Shown piece by piece: positions 53,960-62,516 of a stretch of 64,000 nt of DNA (position 1 is its first letter; every line of letters begins with the position of its first letter). A program made the translations under genes and the position numbers. Source of the DNA: Pseudorhodoferax sp. Leaf265 (GTDB lineage Bacteria; Pseudomonadota; Gammaproteobacteria; Burkholderiales; Burkholderiaceae_C); NCBI RefSeq assembly GCF_001422365.1, contig NZ_LMMT01000023.1:372001-436000 (forward strand), read 5' to 3'. The notes beneath the pieces are model-generated. The model saw only the letters and a program-made list of their open reading frames with translations. It was not told where the DNA came from and did not search any database.

Positions 53960-54030
53960 GCCGTGCCGAGCCGCCCCAGGCGAGCGCGCTCCCGCTTGGC
54001 GGGACAGGCCGCAGGCCGAAGGGTGCACCA

Positions 54031-54879
54031 ATGAGCTACACCGGCCGCTTCGCGCCCTCGCCCACCGGTCCGCTGCATGCCGGATCCCTGGTCGCCGCGC
54101 TGGCCAGCTGGCTCGACGCCCGCGCCCATGGCGGCCGCTGGCTGGTGCGCATCGAGGACGTGGATGCACCGCGCTGCCCGCCCGGCCTGGATGCGCTGAT
54201 CCTGTCGCAACTGGCCGCCTGCCAGCTGCTGCCCGACGAGGAACCCCTTTGGCAATCGCGCCGCGGCGCGCTCTACCAGGACGCGCTCGACCGGCTCGTG
54301 GCCAGCGGCCATGCCTACCCCTGCGCCTGCTCGCGCAGCGAGATCGCTCAGGCGCAGCCCGTCCGGCGCCACGGCGAACTGATCTACCCCGGCACCTGCC
54401 GCCAGGGCCTGCACGGCCGGCCGGCACGCGCCTGGCGTTTGCGGACCGACCAGCCCGGCCCCGTGGCCTGGACGGACCGCCGGCTCGGCCCGCAGCAGCA
54501 GGATGTGGAGCGGGCCGTGGGCGATTTCGTGCTGCGCCGTGCCGACGGGCTGTGGGCCTACCAGCTCGCCGTGGTGGTGGACGACGCCGACCAGGGCATC
54601 ACCGACGTGGTGCGCGGCGAGGACCTGGCCGACAACACGCCCCGCCAGTTGCTGCTGCAGCGCGCGCTGGGCCTGCCCACACCGCGCTACCTGCACACCC
54701 CGCTGGTGCGCGGAGCCGACGGCGAGAAGCTGTCCAAGCAGAACGGCGCCCAGGCCCTGGATCTGGCCGATCCGGCGGCTGCGCTGCAGGCCGCCGCCCG
54801 CATGCTGGGCCTGCCCGAGGCGGCCGGCAGCCCGGCCGAACGGCTGGCGCGGTGGGCTGCGGCCTGGCCTTTCGTGTGA
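54031..54879 (+). CDS. gluQ: Glutamyl-Q tRNA(Asp) synthetase
   Basis: GluQ attaches glutamate to queuosine at position 34 of tRNA(Asp). The 282-aa protein is a truncated glutamyl-tRNA synthetase: [22 protein letters not shown] contains the HIGH-equivalent [16 protein letters not shown] follows, and the zinc site has Cys residues in PCACSRSE and [16 protein letters not shown] holds the KMSKS-equivalent. The anticodon-binding domain is absent, as expected. ATG 54031 lies immediately downstream of the repeat array. Confidence 0.95.
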   Translation: MSYTGRFAPSPTGPLHAGSLVAALASWLDARAHGGRWLVRIEDVDAPRCPPGLDALILSQLAACQLLPDEEPLWQSRRGALYQDALDRLVASGHAYPCACSRSEIAQAQPVRRHGELIYPGTCRQGLHGRPARAWRLRTDQPGPVAWTDRRLGPQQQDVERAVGDFVLRRADGLWAYQLAVVVDDADQGITDVVRGEDLADNTPRQLLLQRALGLPTPRYLHTPLVRGADGEKLSKQNGAQALDLADPAAALQAAARMLGLPEAAGSPAERLARWAAAWPFV

Positions 54880-55004
54880 CGGATTTCACGGTCGACGCGA
54901 CAGGCCCGAAAACTTCATTTAGTTTTTTCGTTCGCTTGACCGCCTTGTCCTGGTACGGGCGCACCAGTGGCCTGTACCCCATCAACCGCAAGGAGTAAAC
55001 CACC

Positions 55005-55826
55005 ATGCTGAGCCTGCACACCAACGCGGCGTCGCTGACCGGTCAGAACACGCTGACCTCGACCAACAAGGCACTGACCACCTCGCTGACGCGCCTGTCC
55101 ACCGGCTACCGCGTCAACTCCGCCATGGACGATGCTGCCGGCCTGCAGATCGCCACCCGCCTGAATGCGCAAACCCGTGGCATGGCCGTGGCCCAGCGCA
55201 ACACGCAGAACGGCATCTCCATGCTGCAGACCGCCGAAGGCGCGCTGGAAGAGTCCACCAACATCCTGCTGCGCATGAAGGATCTGGCGACCGAAGCCGC
55301 CTCCGACACCGCCAGCACCGACGACCGCACCGCGATCAGCGCCGAACTGACGGCCCTGGAAGCCGAGCTGACCAACATCTTCACCAATACCTCGTTCGGT
55401 GGCCGCACGCTGTTCACGGGCGCCAACGCCCTGACCACCGCGACGCAGTTCCAGATCGGCGCCTCCGCTGCCGAAACCATGACGCTGGCCGGCCTGACCA
55501 TCCCGACCACGTTCGCGAGCACCGTCACGGCCGTGACCGACGCGGCCACGGGTACCGCCGCGATCACGACGATCGACACCAAGATCACCGAGCTGAGCAC
55601 GTTCCGCTCCGGCCTGGGCGCCATCGCCAACCGCCTGGACCATGTGTTCAACAACCTGGGCAACATGAGCACCAACACCGAAGCTGCCCGTGGCCGCATC
55701 ATGGACGTCGACTACGCCTCCGAGTCGGCCAACATGACCACCAAGCAGATGCTGATGCAGGCCGGCACCTCCATGCTCAAGCAGTCCAACTCGATGTCGC
55801 AGCTGGCACTGTCGCTGCTGCAGTAA
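55005..55826 (+). CDS. fliC: Flagellin, short form
   Basis: A flagellin of 273 aa. The N-terminal D0/D1 helices (LHTNAASLTGQNTLTSTNKALTTSLTRLSTGYRVNSAMDDAAGLQIA) and C-terminal helices (RLDHVFNNLGNMSTNTEAARGRIMDVDYA ... SQLALSLLQ) are well conserved. The central variable domain is reduced to about 80 Thr/Ala-rich residues, so the D2/D3 outer domains are almost missing. AAGGAG precedes ATG 55005. No clear sigma-28 box was seen in the 125 bases upstream, but CTGGT-N8-ACCAG and a GGTAC/GTACC pair can fold in the leader. A strong terminator follows. Chaperone and cap genes (fliS, fliD) are not next to it. Confidence 0.95.
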   Translation: MLSLHTNAASLTGQNTLTSTNKALTTSLTRLSTGYRVNSAMDDAAGLQIATRLNAQTRGMAVAQRNTQNGISMLQTAEGALEESTNILLRMKDLATEAASDTASTDDRTAISAELTALEAELTNIFTNTSFGGRTLFTGANALTTATQFQIGASAAETMTLAGLTIPTTFASTVTAVTDAATGTAAITTIDTKITELSTFRSGLGAIANRLDHVFNNLGNMSTNTEAARGRIMDVDYASESANMTTKQMLMQAGTSMLKQSNSMSQLALSLLQ

Positions 55827-55845
55827 GCGGCCACGCCCTCCCTTG

Positions 55846-55873
55846 AAGCCAACCGCGATCCGGTTGGCTTTTT
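55846..55873 (+). terminator. Rho-independent terminator of fliC
   Basis: AAGCCAACCG (55846-55855) pairs with CGGTTGGCTT (55861-55870) over a five-base loop, followed by three more T. It begins 20 bases after the flagellin stop. Confidence 0.92.
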
Positions 55874-55909
55874 CATGCCCGCCACCGCGTCGCCAACACG
55901 TCCGCCGCC

Positions 55910-56866
55910 ATGAGCCTGGAGCCGATCTCCGCCGCCAGCCGCGTCGCCGTGGTGCGCGCCGCCGCCCCGGGCCTGCAGGAGCGCGCCCCGCCGGACCCGG
56001 CGCTGACGCTGCGCCTGGTGCTGGGTGCCGGCGCCGCGGGCGAGAAGCTGGCACGCGGCGAGCACGGCCAGGTCTACCGTCTCGGCGGCGGCGACGCCCT
56101 GCCGCAGTGGCGCGAAGGCCAGACCGTGCTGGTGCAGGTGCTGCGCGCCGGCCCGCCGATGGAAGTGCGCGTGCTCGGCGTGCTGGCACCCGAGGGCGGC
56201 GCCACCGCCGGCCTGCACGAAGGCCCGGACCCCGAACCGCCCGCGCTGCGGCCCGACCAGGCGGCCATCCTGCGCCTGGCCGCGGCCGCCAACGACACCA
56301 TGGCGCTGGCGGCCCACTGGCGCCAGCGCACGCTGGCCGCGCTGCAGCAGGCCGCCACCTTGGCGCCCGCGCATTCCAGCGTCGCCGGCACCGAACCCCC
56401 CGCCCCGCCCGGCACCGAAGCCGGCCTGCTGCTGCGCGTGCTGCCCTGGCACGGCTGGCCGCTCACGCTGTGGCTGGAGCAGCGGCGCTGGACCGGCGGC
56501 CCCAACCGCCGCGCACGCCGCCGCGCCGGCACCAGGCTGTGCATGTCGGTGACGCTGGCGCCGCTGGGCCAGGTGGGCCTCGTGCTGGATGTGCTGGACG
56601 TGCAGGTCGGCCTCACCCTCACCGTGACCGACGCCGCCAGCGTCGCGCCGCTGCGTGCCCAGGTCGGCGCCATCGCCGCGCGCATGGGCCGCGCCGGCCT
56701 GCGCCTCATGCGCTGCCATGTGCGCCACGACCCCGACTTCGCCGTGCCCGCGGCCGCCGCCACCCTGCCCGCCATCGGCAGCCATGAATTGCCGCTGGCC
56801 CTGTTCCGTGCCAGCACCGAGGCATTGGAAGCCCTGCGCCGCCATGTCGGCCGCGGCGCCAGATGA
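55910..56866 (+). CDS. FliK-like (flagellar hook-length control C-terminal domain) protein
   Basis: A 318-aa protein. The C-terminal third, including LCMSVTLAPLGQVGLVLDV and the segment ending AARMGRAGLRLMRCHV, has the pattern of the FliK C-terminal domain: beta strands around LxPLGxV, then a helix and GLxLxxxxV. The N-terminal part is Ala/Pro/Gly-rich without clear domains and contains no secretion signal. Its place 84 bases after the flagellin gene fits a flagellar role, but it is shorter than classical FliK. It could be a second, accessory FliK-like protein. The first ATG, 55910, is used. Confidence 0.65.
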   Translation: MSLEPISAASRVAVVRAAAPGLQERAPPDPALTLRLVLGAGAAGEKLARGEHGQVYRLGGGDALPQWREGQTVLVQVLRAGPPMEVRVLGVLAPEGGATAGLHEGPDPEPPALRPDQAAILRLAAAANDTMALAAHWRQRTLAALQQAATLAPAHSSVAGTEPPAPPGTEAGLLLRVLPWHGWPLTLWLEQRRWTGGPNRRARRRAGTRLCMSVTLAPLGQVGLVLDVLDVQVGLTLTVTDAASVAPLRAQVGAIAARMGRAGLRLMRCHVRHDPDFAVPAAAATLPAIGSHELPLALFRASTEALEALRRHVGRGAR

Positions 56867-57000
56867 GCGCGCCAGCCACGCCGGGCCCGGCGCAGCACAG
56901 CGTCGAGGTGGCATCGCATAACATGGCGACACAAAAGTTTTCGCCACGGCCGCCCCTCTGGCATCGCCTGGCGGCGGTGCCGGCACCAGCGGGAGGCGCG

Positions 57001-59583
57001 ATGAACCACAGGGCAGGCGACAACCCGGCTGCGCAGCAGCTGGCGCAGCTGCGTGCCCTGGACGACGTGATGGCGATCGCCGAATTCGCCCCCGACGGCA
57101 CGCTGCGCCGCGCCAACACCCATTACCTGGCGCTGCTGGGCTGCACGGCCGACGTGGCCGTGGGCAGCCACCACAGCCGCTGGTGCACGCCGGGCACGGC
57201 CGCCAGCACCGACTACGCCGGCCTGTGGCAGGCGCTGCGGCGCGGCCAGGCCCAGGCCGGCCCCATCGAACGCGAGCGCATGGACGGCAGCAGCTGCTGG
57301 CTGCAATCCACCTACGCCCCCGTGCTGGACGCCAGCGGCGAGGTCACCGAGGTGCTGGAGGTGGCCGCCGACGTGACCGAGCGCCTGCTGCGCGAGCGCG
57401 CCGACGCGGCCCACCTGCGGCGCCTGTCGCTGGCGTCGGACACGAGCGATGCGGCCATCGTCGTGACGGACGCGCAGGCCCGCATCCTCTACGTCAACGC
57501 CGGCTTCACGCGGCTGTTCGGCTGGCGTGCCGACGAGGTGGCGGGCCAGGATGCGGTGGCCTGGCTGCTGTCCAACCAGGACGCCGTGGCCATCGAGGCC
57601 TTCCGGGCCACGCTGCGCACGGGCCGGCCGGTGGAGCGCGAGCGCATCGCCCTGGGCAAGAACGGCCAAAGCCACTGGGTCAAGGTCATCAGCCACCCGA
57701 TCTTCGACGAGCTCGACGGCCGGCGCTACACCGTCTCCGTCTACACCGACATCACGCAGGCCAAGGTGCACGCCGCGCTGCAGCACCGCGTGCTGGAGGC
57801 CATGGCCCGCGAACGCCCGCTGACCGAGGTGCTGGAGCTGATCTGCCGGCAGGTCGAGCACCTGGCGCCCGAGGTCTGCGCCAGCATCCTGGAGGTGGAC
57901 GAGCAAGGCCGGCTGCACCCGCTGGCCGCGCCCAGCCTGCCGACCGGCTACTCGCGCCAGCTCGACGGCCTGGCCATCGGCCCCATCGGCGGCTCCTGCG
58001 GCACGGCCGCCTGGCGCAACGCGCCCGTGATGGTCGACGACATCGCCACTGACCCGCTCTGGGCGCCCTACCGCGAACTGATCCTGCCGCTGGGCTACAC
58101 CGGCTGCTGGTCCACCCCCATCCGCAACAGCCAGGGCGGCGTGCTGGGCACCTTCGCCTTCTACTTCCGCCAGCCGCGCAACCGGGCCAGCGCGGCCTTC
58201 CACCAGCGCCTGGTGGACAGCTGCACCCATTTGTGCGCGCTGGCGCTGCAGCGCGAACGCACGCGCCAGCACATCCGCCAACTCGCCTTCTACGACAGCC
58301 TGACCGGCCTGCCCAACCGCAGCCTGCTGCACGCCCGGGCCGACCAGGCCATCGCCGCGGCCGCGCGCAGCCGCGAGACGCTGGCCGTGCTGTTCGTCGA
58401 CCTGGACCGCTTCAAGCAGGTCAACGACTCGCTGGGCCACCCGGCCGGCGACGCCGTGCTGCGCCATGCCGCGGCCCAGCTGCAGCTGGAACTGCGCGCC
58501 TCTGACATCGCCGGCCGGCTGTCGGGCGACGAATTCGTCGTCGTGCTGCCGCAATGCGACGCCGGACACGCGGCCGAGATCGCCGCGCGGCTGCAGGCCT
58601 TGCTGGCCGCGCCCTTGGCCGTGGGTGGCTCCACGCTGTCGGTCACCGCCAGCGTGGGCGTGGCCATGTTCCCGGAGGACGGCCGCACCATGGACGCACT
58701 GCTGCAGCGTGCCGACATGGCCATGTACCAGGCCAAGACCGGCGGCCGCGGGCGCTTCTGCTTCTTCAGCGCCGGCATGAACGACGTGGTGCAACAGCGG
58801 CTGGCACTGGAGACGGCGCTGCGCCAGGCCATGGGCACTGCGCAGATGCAGCTGCACTACCAGCCGCAGATCGACATGGCCAGCGGCCGGCTGCACGGCG
58901 TGGAGGCGCTGGCGCGCTGGACCCATCCCATGCTCGGCGAGATCGAGCCGGCGCGCTTCATCCCGCTGGCCGAGGAATGCGGCCTCATCGCCGAGCTGGG
59001 CCGCTGGGCCCTGCGCGAAGCCTGCCGCCAGCTGGCGCAGTGGCGCGGCGCGGGGCTGACCGTGCCCTCGGTCTCGGTCAACCTCTCGCCCACCAGCTTC
59101 CACGACCGCGAGCTCGCGCACAGCATCGCGCAGACGCTGGCGCAGCACGCGCTGGCGCCGCAAGACCTCATGCTGGAGCTGACCGAGAGCGTGCTGCTGG
59201 ACACCCACCCCAGCACCCTGCAGACCATCGCCGAGGTGCGCGCGCTGGGCGTGCGCATGTCCATGGACGACTTCGGCACGGGCTATTCGAGCCTGAGCTA
59301 CCTGCGCCGCCTGCCGGTGGACGAGATCAAGCTGGACCGGAGCTTCGTGGCCGACCTGGAGAGCGACGGCGCGGCGCGCGCGCTGAGCAATGCGGTGCTG
59401 GAGATTGGACGCAGCCTCAAGCTGACGGTGGTGGCCGAGGGGGTGGAAACCATGGCGCAGGACTCGCTGCTGCGGGCGCAGGGGTATGCGGTGGCGCAGG
59501 GGTATCTGGTGGCGCGGCCGATGCCAGGGAACGCGCTGAAGGCCTGGCTGGCGCAGGGCGTGGTGCCGCCGGCCGTGGCCTGA
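57001..59583 (+). CDS. PAS-PAS-GAF-GGDEF-EAL cyclic-di-GMP signalling protein
   Basis: An 860-aa cytoplasmic protein without membrane helices. Two PAS domains (about 18-135 and 140-260, the second with ILYVNAGFTRLFGWRADEVAG) are followed by a GAF domain (about 275-425, with GGSCGTAAW). The GGDEF domain (about 430-590) has active-type LSGDEFVVVLPQ. The EAL domain (about 605-850) has GVEALARW, DDFGTGYSSLSYL and VVAEGVET. Both cyclase and phosphodiesterase motifs look intact, so direction of activity may depend on the sensed ligand. GGGAGG before ATG 57001 sets the start. The frame is open further upstream. It neighbours flagellar genes, fitting control of motility. Confidence 0.93.
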   Translation: MNHRAGDNPAAQQLAQLRALDDVMAIAEFAPDGTLRRANTHYLALLGCTADVAVGSHHSRWCTPGTAASTDYAGLWQALRRGQAQAGPIERERMDGSSCWLQSTYAPVLDASGEVTEVLEVAADVTERLLRERADAAHLRRLSLASDTSDAAIVVTDAQARILYVNAGFTRLFGWRADEVAGQDAVAWLLSNQDAVAIEAFRATLRTGRPVERERIALGKNGQSHWVKVISHPIFDELDGRRYTVSVYTDITQAKVHAALQHRVLEAMARERPLTEVLELICRQVEHLAPEVCASILEVDEQGRLHPLAAPSLPTGYSRQLDGLAIGPIGGSCGTAAWRNAPVMVDDIATDPLWAPYRELILPLGYTGCWSTPIRNSQGGVLGTFAFYFRQPRNRASAAFHQRLVDSCTHLCALALQRERTRQHIRQLAFYDSLTGLPNRSLLHARADQAIAAAARSRETLAVLFVDLDRFKQVNDSLGHPAGDAVLRHAAAQLQLELRASDIAGRLSGDEFVVVLPQCDAGHAAEIAARLQALLAAPLAVGGSTLSVTASVGVAMFPEDGRTMDALLQRADMAMYQAKTGGRGRFCFFSAGMNDVVQQRLALETALRQAMGTAQMQLHYQPQIDMASGRLHGVEALARWTHPMLGEIEPARFIPLAEECGLIAELGRWALREACRQLAQWRGAGLTVPSVSVNLSPTSFHDRELAHSIAQTLAQHALAPQDLMLELTESVLLDTHPSTLQTIAEVRALGVRMSMDDFGTGYSSLSYLRRLPVDEIKLDRSFVADLESDGAARALSNAVLEIGRSLKLTVVAEGVETMAQDSLLRAQGYAVAQGYLVARPMPGNALKAWLAQGVVPPAVA

Positions 59584-59599
59584 GGCCGCGGGGAGGCGT

Positions 59600-60309
59600 T
59601 CAGCCGCCGAAGAAGGGCTGCCCCCCGAACTCCGTCGGCGCGCGCGCGAGCGCCCGTCCTTGCAGGTACGTCACGGCGGCCTGGACACCGAGCTTGGGGC
59701 TGGCGAGCACCTCCACGCCGAGATCGCTCAGGAGTTCCGCAGCCGGCGCCATGGAGGCTTGCGCCAGCACGACCACATCGGCCCCCGAAGCCCCCGCGTG
59801 GACGGCCAGCGCGACCGCCGCAACATTCGCTGCGCGATCAGCGCGCAGGAAGTGCGACCACGCAACGGCAACGAGCAGGGCTGCAATTCGACCCGCGTCC
59901 GCGCTGCGGCCGCCGATGTGCGGATGAGCGCCGCCGTGGGAGCCAGCGTGCTGTCGAGAGCGGCGACGAGCAGGACGCGCGGCCCCAACGCGACGGCGCG
60001 GTCGGCCATGGCCCGGTCGATCCGGGTGGCGGCGAAACCCGCCCCCGTGGGCGTACGCTCGGCTGCGGCGCCGATGGTGGAGCAGGTACAGACCACGAGC
60101 GCTGCACCGCGGGCGGCGGCATCGGCCATCGCCGAATGGACGCGCGCGATGAGTGCGGGGTCGTCCGCTCCGACGCGCTGGGCCTCCACCAGCAGGTCTA
60201 CGGCGACGACGTGCTCCACGTCGAGCGCCGGATCGATGGCCTTGGCCAGGTGCTCAAAGGTTTCGACGTGGACAGACGACGTGTGAAGAAAGGCGATGTG
60301 GCGGCGCAT
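59600..60309 (-). pseudogene. Asp/Glu racemase-family protein, frameshifted
   Basis: The first 150 or so residues (start ATG 60309, MRRHIAFLHTSSVHVETFE) show an Asp/Glu/hydantoin racemase-like fold, with the active-site Cys region VVCTCSTIGAAAERTP and PRVLLVAALDSTLAPT. Near 59880, around RVELQPC, the frame changes. The true continuation, ALLVAVAWSHFLRADRAAN, then VVVLAQASMAPA and SPKLGVQAAVTYL, ending at TGA 59600-59602, is in another frame. Read as it is, the protein stops at 59728 with an unrelated basic tail. A single-base insertion or deletion explains it. A sequencing error remains possible. The second catalytic half would be lost. Confidence 0.75.
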
Positions 60310-60348
60310 GGATGATCGCGGTGGGGTCGCCGCCGAGCGTGCGGCAAC

Positions 60349-61038
60349 TCAGGCGGCCACGCCGAAAAGAGCCCCGACCAAGGCGGTGGTTCCCATGGCC
60401 AATGCGCCCCAGAAGGTCACTCGCGCGACGGGCACCAGCGCAGAGGAGCCCCCCACGCGAGAGGCCACGAAGCCGAGAACCGCGAGCGCCAGAAGCGAAC
60501 CAGCGGCAATGCCCCATAGCCGCGCAGACGCCGGCAGAAGCAAAGCCACGATCAGCGGCAACGCAGAACCCACCGCAAATGTGGCGGCGGACGCCAGTGC
60601 AGCCTGGACGGGGTTGGCAGCCAGCGTGTCGGAGATGCCGAGCTCGTCTCGCGCATGCGCGGCCAGTGCGTCGTGTGCCATGAGCTGGGTCGCCACGTTT
60701 GCCGCCAGACTCTTTTCCAGGCCCCGCTTGACGTAGATCGCTGTCAGCTCCGCGTGCTCCTGCTTTGGATTCGCGGCCAGCTCGGACTTCTCGCGCGCCA
60801 GATCGGCGTTCTCCGTATCGGCCTGCGAACTGACGGACACGTATTCGCCCGCTGCCATCGACATGGAACCTGCCACCAGGCTGGCAACGCCTGTGATCAA
60901 CATCGTCTTGGCGTCGGCGCCCGTCGCAGCAACGCCGACGAGCAGGCTTGCCGTGGAGATGATGCCGTCATTCGCGCCGAGCACAGATGCGCGGAGCCAT
61001 CCGGTTCGGTGCGTGCGGTGGTGTTCGCTGTGTCTCAT
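60349..61038 (-). CDS. VIT1/CCC1-family iron/manganese transporter
   Basis: A 229-aa membrane protein of the VIT family. The N-terminal helix has GWLRASVLGANDGIISTASLLVG, the family signature with its conserved Asp and Asn. Then come GSMSMAAGEYVSVSSQADTE, the cytoplasmic metal-binding loop rich in Glu/Asp (about 75-130), and two C-terminal helix pairs. Such proteins move ferrous iron or manganese out of the cytosol. ATG 61038 (MRHSEHHRTHR) is used. The frame extends upstream into the IS relic, but those codons are not family-like. It is oriented with the broken racemase gene downstream. Confidence 0.88.
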   Translation of the reverse strand: MRHSEHHRTHRTGWLRASVLGANDGIISTASLLVGVAATGADAKTMLITGVASLVAGSMSMAAGEYVSVSSQADTENADLAREKSELAANPKQEHAELTAIYVKRGLEKSLAANVATQLMAHDALAAHARDELGISDTLAANPVQAALASAATFAVGSALPLIVALLLPASARLWGIAAGSLLALAVLGFVASRVGGSSALVPVARVTFWGALAMGTTALVGALFGVAA

Positions 61039-61130
61039 GTGGGTAGCGGGTCGATGCGTGGGTTGGCGATGCCTCGCGTTCGGCATCAGGGGCGAACCAG
61101 AGCGATGGCTCTTGGACGTCCCCCTCGATG
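61039..61130. other. Short spacer upstream of the VIT gene
   Basis: About 90 bases between the VIT start and the IS relic hold the presumed VIT promoter. No clear boxes were seen. With the two relics that follow and the bases up to 61464, this makes a 426-base stretch without an intact gene. Confidence 0.4.
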
Positions 61131-61244
61131 GAACACGAAGGGACTTCCCCAATCCCGGCACGGTGTCCAGGCATCACGATCGACTCGCGGAAGCTCGATC
61201 TGAAACAGGAAAGGGCAGATCCATCGCAGAGATTACACGGGCGC
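61131..61244 (+). mobile_element. Relic of an IS110-family left end
   Basis: The 114 bases from GAACACGAAGGGACTTCCCC to GAGATTACACGGGCGC align without gaps to the two copies of the sequence upstream of the IS110 transposase at 62989-63102 and 63116-63229. About a dozen substitutions separate them (for example AATCCCGGCA for AGTCCCAACA). It covers the non-coding end and the position of the transposase start, where ATG has become ATC. The rest of that element is missing, so it is a decayed, older insertion. Confidence 0.8.
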
Positions 61245-61401
61245 AGCCTCCAGCTGACAGTGCCGACCGAGGGTGGAGACCATGGGACAGGACGTGCTGC
61301 TGCGGGCGCAGGGGTATGTGGTGGCGCAGGGTGACCTGGTGGCCAAGCCGATGCCGGGCGATGCGCTCGACCGCTGGCTGGCAGGCACCGCGCAGGGCTG
61401 A
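61245..61401 (+). pseudogene. 3' end of an EAL-domain gene
   Basis: From AGCCTCCAGCTGACAGTG to the TGA at 61399-61401 this stretch closely resembles the last 160 bases of the GGDEF-EAL gene at 59.4-59.58 kb. Shared words include CTGCGGGCGCAGGGGTATG and GTGGCGCAGGG. One frame reads LLRAQGYVVAQGDLVAKPMPGDALDRWLAG. Small deletions in the VVAEGVET-equivalent part break the frame. It joins directly to the IS relic, so a deletion or insertion removed the upstream part of this second gene. Confidence 0.75.
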
Positions 61402-61464
61402 TGCCGGCCAAGCCGCCATCCGATCCACGCCACGCCTGCGCGTGCCTGGCCGATGGCCACGCGC

Positions 61465-61851
61465 CTACCCGGGTGCGTGGCAGACGGCTTCGATGTTGTG
61501 GCCATCCGGGTCGAGCACGAAGGCGCCGTAGTAGTTCGGGTGGTAGTGCGGCCGCACGCCCGGCGCGCCGTTGTCGCGGCCGCCCGCGGCCATGGCAGCC
61601 GCGTAGAAGGCATCGACCACGGCACGCGACGGGGCGCGGAAAGCGATGTGGATCGGCGGATGGTTCGGACGGCCTGCGCTGATCCAGAAATCCGGCTTGG
61701 GCGGCTCGCCGAAGCCCGCCGTGTCGGTGTGGCCCGTTTCGGCCGCCGACAGTTCCATGACCATGGCGTAGCCCAGCGGGGCCAATGCGGATGTGTAGAA
61801 GGACTTGCTCTTGGGGAAGTCGCTGACGGTGATGCCGGTGTGGTCGATCAT
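61465..61851 (-). CDS. VOC-family (glyoxalase/bleomycin-resistance-like) protein
   Basis: A 128-aa vicinal-oxygen-chelate fold protein. It starts MIDHTGITVSDFPKSKSFYTSALAPLGY with the first metal His, then PPIHIAFRAPSRAVVDAFY, and ends YYGAFVLDPDGHNIEAVCH with the last metal Glu. These are typical ligands (His, His, Glu). The substrate is not predictable: family members include glyoxalase I, dioxygenases and fosfomycin-resistance proteins. ATG 61851 is the natural start. Codon use is like the GC-rich chromosome, unlike the two genes upstream. Confidence 0.88.
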   Translation of the reverse strand: MIDHTGITVSDFPKSKSFYTSALAPLGYAMVMELSAAETGHTDTAGFGEPPKPDFWISAGRPNHPPIHIAFRAPSRAVVDAFYAAAMAAGGRDNGAPGVRPHYHPNYYGAFVLDPDGHNIEAVCHAPG

Positions 61852-61928
61852 GGGGTTGGGTGGGGGTTGAGGTTGGTCGGCAACGTGACCGTCCAAACTG
61901 CGCGGGGCAGCTCAGACTTGGGGGCGGT

Positions 61929-62516
61929 TCACCCCGCCCCGGCGCCGCTCAACGCCGACTTGAGCGCATCCCAGTGCGGAAGCGGATGATCTATTTGCAC
62001 CGCGCACCCAGTTTCTTCCATCAGTTGAATGACGACGGATATACCTTCACGTTCAAGCAAAGCCTGGGCGTGCAGCAGCGCGCTCCGCTTTCCATAAAGC
62101 CAACCCCGAAATTCTGCCGATGTGAGATGAACTGCCCTTTGCAGAGTGCAACCCAGCCTTCTCTTGAGATGAACTATTGCGGCCTTGTCTTCTGGGTCGA
62201 TCGCACACGCAAGCACGTAATATCCGTCGCCCGCTGCAGCCAAGTCGTACCGGTCGTTGAGATGCTGTTGGACGTTCTGCCGGCTCCCGATCGCCTCCAC
62301 TTCGCCAGAACTGGTGTTGACGAGATAGGCGTTGACTCCGACGTACTGCCGCTCTTGAATGCCCCGAAGCACGAAGTCTTCGCTGTTTGCGCGAACGATC
62401 CAATAGTCGCCTCGCTCCGAGAGGACACAGGACTGAATCGCAAATCTCTCGCCGCTTCGAGAGCAACTCTCGCATTTCGAAAGAACAATGGCTTTCGCCT
62501 GCTCAACGTCGATCAT
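61929..62516 (-). CDS. Imm35-like (YrhB-type) protein, possible orphan immunity protein
   Basis: A 195-aa soluble protein. Residues 1-80 (MIDVEQAKAIVLSKC ... GDYWIVRANSEDFVLRG ... GVNAYLVNTSSGEVEAIGS) match the pattern of the Imm35/YrhB domain found in immunity proteins of polymorphic toxin systems. The C-terminal part (about 100-195) is unrelated to anything I recognise. It contains five Cys in total, several in the N-terminal half. ATG 62516 is chosen and lies inside the end of the next gene upstream. Its DNA is visibly less GC-rich than the flanks, suggesting transfer. No toxin gene is seen within the window, so the immunity role is a guess. Confidence 0.65.
   Translation of the reverse strand: MIDVEQAKAIVLSKCESCSRSGERFAIQSCVLSERGDYWIVRANSEDFVLRGIQERQYVGVNAYLVNTSSGEVEAIGSRQNVQQHLNDRYDLAAAGDGYYVLACAIDPEDKAAIVHLKRRLGCTLQRAVHLTSAEFRGWLYGKRSALLHAQALLEREGISVVIQLMEETGCAVQIDHPLPHWDALKSALSGAGAG

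Noticed and set aside
53707-54026. CRISPR array
   Set aside because: The 84-bp units are contiguous with no unique spacers and no cas genes lie nearby.
56074-59208. 1044-codon open frame on the minus strand
   Set aside because: It is antisense to the GGDEF-EAL gene, with shadow-type composition.
61128-61334. 68-codon small gene
   Set aside because: It spans the IS relic and the broken EAL fragment and is a chance frame through both.
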